This document shows, one piece after another, positions 42,879 to 46,788 of a DNA stretch of 46,788 nt. The notes beneath the pieces are model-generated. The model was not told where the DNA came from, made no database searches, and saw only the letters and a list, made by a program, of their open reading frames with translations. The DNA is taken from the NCBI GenBank assembly GCA_040391865.1, contig JBEBWZ010000010.1, positions 1 through 46,788 on the forward strand. Reading direction: 5' to 3'. The stretch's first letter is position 1. Each line of letters begins with the position of its first letter. The position numbers were made by a program, and so were the translations under genes. The DNA comes from Solimonas sp040391865 (lineage in GTDB: Bacteria > Pseudomonadota > Gammaproteobacteria > Nevskiales > Nevskiaceae).

Positions 42879-42906
42879 AAAACCCTGCCACGTGCAGGGT
42901 TTTTTC
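42879..42906 (+). terminator. Intrinsic terminator after tRNA-Glu
   Basis: AAAACCCTGC/GCAGGGTTTT stem (42879-42888, 42894-42903) with loop CACGT and a T-run, 10 bases after the tRNA. The following 42907-43120 shows no gene, only a repeated AACGGCAGC word near 42975 and 42994, and the ribosome binding site of the next gene. Confidence 0.9.
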
Positions 42907-43120
42907 GTTATCGACCCCGGCGCGCCGCTTCGTTCCGAAGGCGCCTCGACACGCGGCAACGGCATTTCACCAACGGCAGCGATCCGCTGATCAACGGCAG
43001 CCGTCGCGCAGATATCCGACGACCGTCCGCTTGCGGCAGAGCAGCGGACTCACACCTGAGCTCGGGTTTCACGCATCGTTGACACCATCGTCCGCACTAC
43101 AAATTTCGGGAAGGCCCCTG

Positions 43121-44392
43121 ATGACGCCCGCCTATCTGATCGGTCAATACGACACTGGTTTGGTTCTGCTGTCCTATCTGGTCGCTTCGCTTGCCGCGTA
43201 TACCGCGATCGACCTGGCACCGCGCATCTCGCAGAACCCCCGACGGCAATGGCTATGGCTGGCGCTCGGCGCGATTGCGATGGGCATGGGCATCTGGTCG
43301 ATGCATTTCATCGGCATGCAGGCATTCAGCCTGCCGATCGCTCTGGGCTACGACCTGATCAAGACGGTTCTGTCGCTGCTGGCGGGCATTGCGGTCGCCG
43401 CCCTGGCGCTGTACGTCGCCAGTCGCGCCAGCATGGGCATCAAAGCGATCGCCACCGGTGCCGTATTGATGGGCATCGGCATCTGCGTCATGCACTACAG
43501 CGGCATGTACGCAATGGAAATGAACCCCGGCATCGACTGGAACCCGCTGCTGGTCGTAGCATCGCTGGTCGTGGCCGTCACCGGCTCCGGCGCAGCGCTG
43601 TGGATCGTGTTCAATCTACGCCGGGTCAATCCGCAGCAGAAAGCATGGGCCCGCCTCGGCGCCGCGGCGATCATGGGCTTCGCGGTGGTCGGCATGCACT
43701 ACACCGGCATGGCCGCGGCAAAGTTTCCTCTGGATTCCATCTGCGGTGCCGCCGACAGCCTCAACGGCACCTGGACCGGCGTACCGCTGGCTGCTTTCAC
43801 GGCGGCACTGATTGCCCTGACCACGACACTGACGGCGCACGATGCGCGGGTTCAGGCTCGCATCGAAGACCAGCGGCGCCAGCGTGAGCAGGAAGAGCGC
43901 ATCCGCACCCTGGCGCTGTACGACGCCACCACCCATCTGCGCAATCGGGCATCCTTTCAGCAGGAGATCGTGCAACTGATCCAGCGCTGTGAGCGCAGCA
44001 AGGCCAAATTCGACCTGTTCTATGGCGTCATCCGCTTCCCGGGCCTGCACAGCGAAGAATCGATTCATGAAGCGATGCGCGGCATCGCCGAACGCCTGCG
44101 CCCGCTGGCACGCGAGCAGGATTTCCTGGCGCGTTACGGCAAGAACGAGTTCGCACTGCTGCGACCACGCCTGCACGAAGCCGATGTGCCGCGCGCACTG
44201 CGCGCACAACTGCTGACCGCCTGCACGCTGCCGCTGCAGATCGGCGACGCGGTGATTTCGCCGCAGGCCCATGTCGGCTGCGGCAGCTTCCCCGATGACG
44301 GCCTGCACTCACGGCAATTGCTGCAGGCGGCGGCGCGCAGCCCGCAGCAGGCGACAGCGCCCCTCGCCGGCAATTCTTCCGCCGTCGCCTGA
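43121..44392 (+). CDS. MHYT-domain membrane sensor with degenerate GGDEF domain
   Basis: 423 residues. About seven N-terminal helices form an MHYT domain with its three signature motifs, MHFIGM (61-66), MHYSGM (124-129) and MHYTGM (192-197), proposed to bind copper and sense O2, CO or NO. After a charged helix (EDQRRQREQEERI) comes a GGDEF-like domain (LALYDATTHLRNRASFQQEI...) whose catalytic signature is GKNEF (340-344) in place of GG[D/E]EF, so diguanylate cyclase activity is unlikely. No EAL domain follows. Start ATG 43121 has GGAAGG upstream; in-frame codons further upstream encode no conserved sequence. Confidence 0.88.
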   Translation: MTPAYLIGQYDTGLVLLSYLVASLAAYTAIDLAPRISQNPRRQWLWLALGAIAMGMGIWSMHFIGMQAFSLPIALGYDLIKTVLSLLAGIAVAALALYVASRASMGIKAIATGAVLMGIGICVMHYSGMYAMEMNPGIDWNPLLVVASLVVAVTGSGAALWIVFNLRRVNPQQKAWARLGAAAIMGFAVVGMHYTGMAAAKFPLDSICGAADSLNGTWTGVPLAAFTAALIALTTTLTAHDARVQARIEDQRRQREQEERIRTLALYDATTHLRNRASFQQEIVQLIQRCERSKAKFDLFYGVIRFPGLHSEESIHEAMRGIAERLRPLAREQDFLARYGKNEFALLRPRLHEADVPRALRAQLLTACTLPLQIGDAVISPQAHVGCGSFPDDGLHSRQLLQAAARSPQQATAPLAGNSSAVA

Positions 44393-44402
44393 AGCCTGCG
44401 GC

Positions 44403-44438
44403 AACAGTGCCGCGACCAGCGGCTCGCGGCACTGTTAT
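44403..44438 (+). terminator. Terminator hairpin after the MHYT gene
   Basis: Perfect 13-bp stem (44403-44415 with 44424-44436) with an 8-base loop, 10 bases after the stop. The T-run is poor (GTTATCC). Confidence 0.65.
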
Positions 44439-44518
44439 CCCTCGCAGACCGTCATGATTCCGGGCTTTTCTTTTGAGCGGGCACGGCTATGCTTGTCGCC
44501 CGCCAGCCCTGCACTCCC

Positions 44519-45040
44519 ATGAACGACCTCGTACTCCCCGCCCCCTTGCTGCGCCGTATCGCTGCCGCCGGCTACGACGGCCTGCTGCTGCTTGCCCTGT
44601 GGATGGTGGCGCTGCTGGTGGATGTGGTCTTGCGCGACCTGCTGGGACTGGAACGCGAGTGGCATGCGCTGCGCGCCTTCGTGTTCCTGATCGGCCTGGT
44701 GTTCTTCGGCTGGTTCTGGACCCACGGCGGACAGACGCTGGGCATGCGCGTGTGGCGCCTGCAGTTGCAGCGAAATGACGGCGGTCCGATCAGCTGGGTA
44801 TCCGCCCTGGCGCGCTATGCCGCGATGCTGCTGTGCTGGGGGGTAGTGCTGGCACCTCTGGTCCTGCAGTTGCCCCGTCTGTCGCAACTGCCGCAGGCAA
44901 CAGGCATCTCACTCGCAGCGCTGTTCATGACCGCGGCCGCGCTATTGATGATGCTGCGCGATCCGCAGCGCCGCGCGCCGCATGACTGGCTGACCGGCGC
45001 GCAGATGGTGCTGCTGCCGAAGGCGTCCGCCAAACACTGA
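44519..45040 (+). CDS. RDD-family membrane protein
   Basis: 173-residue inner-membrane protein with about four helices. The family's first motif is APLLRRIAAAGYDGLLLL (RDD-like Arg/Asp pair), and the end RRAPHDWLTGAQMVLL corresponds to the conserved final motif. Function is unknown; some RDD proteins affect ion exchange. It converges with lptG, 22 bases between stops, with no clear terminator. RDD genes next to lptFG are common in gammaproteobacteria. Confidence 0.85.
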   Translation: MNDLVLPAPLLRRIAAAGYDGLLLLALWMVALLVDVVLRDLLGLEREWHALRAFVFLIGLVFFGWFWTHGGQTLGMRVWRLQLQRNDGGPISWVSALARYAAMLLCWGVVLAPLVLQLPRLSQLPQATGISLAALFMTAAALLMMLRDPQRRAPHDWLTGAQMVLLPKASAKH

Positions 45041-45062
45041 GCGACGCGGCCACGCGCGCTTG

Positions 45063-46127
45063 TCAGCGGGCCCGCTGCAGTCGTCGCAAGGCCAGCAGCG
45101 TCATCGCGATGGTCGGCAACGCCGCCGACAGAAATGGCGGCCAGGCATAAAGTTGGCCAAAGCTGGCAGAGACTTCGTTGACCACGTAAAAACCCAGCCC
45201 GATCAGGATGCCGATCAGCAGCCGCTGGCCGGCACCACTGCCACGCTGCGAACCCAACACGAACGGCACCGCGAACAGCATCATCGCGATCACCGTGAAC
45301 GGCGCGACCAGCTTGCGCCACAGCGACAAGCGATAGCCGGCGGCATCGAGGCCGTTGTCGTCCATGTAGCCGATCAGCCGCACCAGTCCGGGCGTCGACA
45401 GGCTGTCTGCCTCCAGCACGAACAGGCGCAGCAGCGATGGCGCCAGACGACCCCGCCACTCCAGTTCCGGCTGCGCCGTCGCCAGGGTCTTTCCGTCCTT
45501 GAACTCGGTGCTGCGCACACCGCTGAGCCGCCAAACGCCCTGCTCGTAGCGCCCCTGCTCGACGCGCGTCACCGACTTCAGTGCGAGATCGGTATCGAGC
45601 GCATAGATCTCGACATCGGCCACATGGTCCTCGGCCAACAGGCGGCGGATATGCACGATGTTGTCGCCGTCGCGCAGCCAGATCGGGCGTGCGGCAACAC
45701 CGACCGCCACCCCGCTGCGCGCTTCGGTCTTGAAATTGCGTGCCGCCTGATTGCCGGCTGGCGCCAGCCAGTCGCCGAGCACGATCGCCAACAGGCCCAA
45801 CAAGGCCCCGGCCAGCAAGGTCGCGCGCCCGAGGTGATGCAAGGTCACCCCACCCGCGCGCATCGCGGTGATCTCGTTTTGCCCGGCGAGCGCGCCGAGC
45901 CCCATCAGCGTGCCGAGCAAGGCAATGATCGGCATCAGGGTGTATAGCCCTGCCGGCATCATCATCAGGCTGTAGAACAGCAACTCGACAATGCCGAAGC
46001 CGCCGCTGCCCGCCTGATCGATTTCGGACACGAAGCTGATGAAGGTATAGATCGCGACCAGCGCCAGACCGACGATGGCGGTGAACCCCAGGATATGGGT
46101 GATCAGATAGCGGGTAATCAGCTTCAT
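45063..46127 (-). CDS. lptG: LPS export ABC transporter permease LptG
   Basis: Inner-membrane subunit of the LptB2FG lipopolysaccharide extractor. 354 residues: N-terminal helices (MKLITRYLITHILGFTAIVGLALVAIYTFISF), EITAMRAGGV coupling region, periplasmic jelly-roll domain (RPIWLRDGDNIVHIRRLL ... YEQGVWRLSG), and C-terminal helices (KLVAPFTVIAMMLFAVPFVLG, GIGFYVVNE-like LGFYVVNEVSASFGQL). Its ATG overlaps the lptF stop by 4 bases. Confidence 0.95.
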   Translation of the reverse strand: MKLITRYLITHILGFTAIVGLALVAIYTFISFVSEIDQAGSGGFGIVELLFYSLMMMPAGLYTLMPIIALLGTLMGLGALAGQNEITAMRAGGVTLHHLGRATLLAGALLGLLAIVLGDWLAPAGNQAARNFKTEARSGVAVGVAARPIWLRDGDNIVHIRRLLAEDHVADVEIYALDTDLALKSVTRVEQGRYEQGVWRLSGVRSTEFKDGKTLATAQPELEWRGRLAPSLLRLFVLEADSLSTPGLVRLIGYMDDNGLDAAGYRLSLWRKLVAPFTVIAMMLFAVPFVLGSQRGSGAGQRLLIGILIGLGFYVVNEVSASFGQLYAWPPFLSAALPTIAMTLLALRRLQRAR

Positions 46128-46788
46128 GCGCGGCGTCGACGGAACAGGTTCTGGCGGCGCGCGATCAGCAGCAGCGCAGCGCCCAACATCAAGGCATGCA
46201 CCCACCACAGCCCCACCTCGGGCGGGATCTTGCCCTTGGCGATCCAGGCCTGCCCCAGGCCCATCAGCTGCGAATAGACCAGATAGGCAAGAATGCCGAG
46301 GACCAGCTTGCCGTAGCGCCCCTGACGCGGCTGGATATGCGACAGCGGCACCGCGAGCAGGGCCAGAACGAATACCGATATCGGAGCCGCAACCCGCCAC
46401 GCGACTTCCGCACGATCCTGCAGGTCATCGGAAGCAAGCAGCGTCGCCGTCGACTGGATCTTGCGCTTGGTGTTGAAGTAAATGAATTCCGGCGGCGCGA
46501 TCCGCGTGGTCAGCGTCTCGAAACGCATCACGTCGAATTGCGGCGTCCCCGCCTCACCCTGATAGCGATAGCCATCGCGCAGGATCACACTGCGCTCGCC
46601 GCTCTCGGTATCGACCGACTGCTCGCCATGTCGCGCCGAGACAAAACTGGTGCCGCCGGACTCCTGGATCTGTGCCAGCACCGTGCGCAATTTTCCGTAC
46701 GCATCGAGCCCTTCGGACTAGACCACCGCGCGACCACCGCCGATATCCGTCAAGTGGCCCTCCTCGAACCGATTGAACTGGATGAAGC
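46124..46788 (-). CDS. lptF: LPS export permease LptF, 3' part, with in-frame amber codon
   Basis: Partner of LptG. Only the C-terminal part is in the window: the end of the periplasmic jelly-roll and the last three helices (APISVFVLALLAVPLSHIQPRQGRYGKLVLG...). The frame is open to the window end except for a TAG at 46720-46718. It stands where a Tyr would fit (GGGRAVV-stop-SEGLDAYGKL), and LptF-like sequence continues on both sides. One base change (TAC to TAG) explains it. It lies 69 bases from the end, so an error is likely, but a real nonsense mutation cannot be excluded. Confidence 0.85.

Noticed and set aside
46128..46400. In-frame upstream extension of lptG into lptF
   Set aside because: The LptG N-terminus MKLITRYL at 46127 matches the family; the extension is a shadow of lptF.

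Overview
The window is a dense, GC-rich (about 62-65 % by eye) chromosomal segment of a gammaproteobacterium. Gene order closely matches Pseudomonas and related lineages: rpsP-rimM-trmD-rplS, ffh with ypjD and a CorB/HlyC-type gene, mutL-miaA-hfq-hflX-hflK-hflC-yjeT-hisZ-purA, a tRNA-Leu between purA and rnr, and pcnB-folK-panB-panC-panD-pgi. The Nevskiales/Xanthomonadales side of the class is plausible but cannot be fixed from this sequence. No mobile element, CRISPR array, prophage or rRNA is visible, and no stretch over 300 bases lacks a gene.

Layout. 1-71 is a low-complexity GC hairpin at the window edge. 72-7472 (minus strand) holds htpG with a heat-shock-type promoter, the rplS-trmD-rimM-rpsP operon, rnk, a TlpA-like redoxin, ffh and a class II phosphodiesterase-like hydrolase. 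7553-9714 (plus) holds ypjD and a DUF21/CBS transporter gene. radA (minus) is divergent from a three-gene plus-strand signalling operon at 11168-15363: CHASE2 receptor Ser/Thr kinase, PP2C phosphatase and double-FHA protein. From 15385 to 42750 every protein gene is on the minus strand: alr, dnaB, rplI, rpsR, rpsF, rlmB, an OmpA-like lipoprotein, rnr, purA, hisZ, yjeT, hflC, hflK, hflX, hfq, miaA, mutL, an amidase, tsaE, nnr, pgi, a 2OG-Fe(II) oxygenase-like gene, panD, panC, panB, folK and pcnB. Only tRNA-Leu(CAG) interrupts this run on the plus strand. After pcnB come tRNA-Glu(CTC), an MHYT sensor protein with a degenerate GGDEF domain, an RDD membrane protein, and minus-strand lptG and partial lptF.

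How the genes work together. Most are core functions: translation and ribosome assembly, SRP targeting, replication and repair (dnaB, radA, mutL), RNA turnover (rnr, hfq, pcnB), envelope building (alr, amidase, lptFG), and pantothenate, folate, purine and histidine supply. Many are translationally coupled: alr/dnaB, rnr/lipoprotein, hflK/hflC/yjeT, nnr/tsaE, panD/oxygenase, pcnB/folK and lptF/lptG.

I did not find a clearly undescribed system. The most unusual parts are the kinase-phosphatase-FHA cassette, the oxygenase-like gene fused by a TGATG junction to panD, the palindromic -10 region shared by tRNA-Glu and pcnB, the imperfect repeats before panD, the structured hflX-hflK spacer, and an in-frame amber codon in lptF close to the window end.
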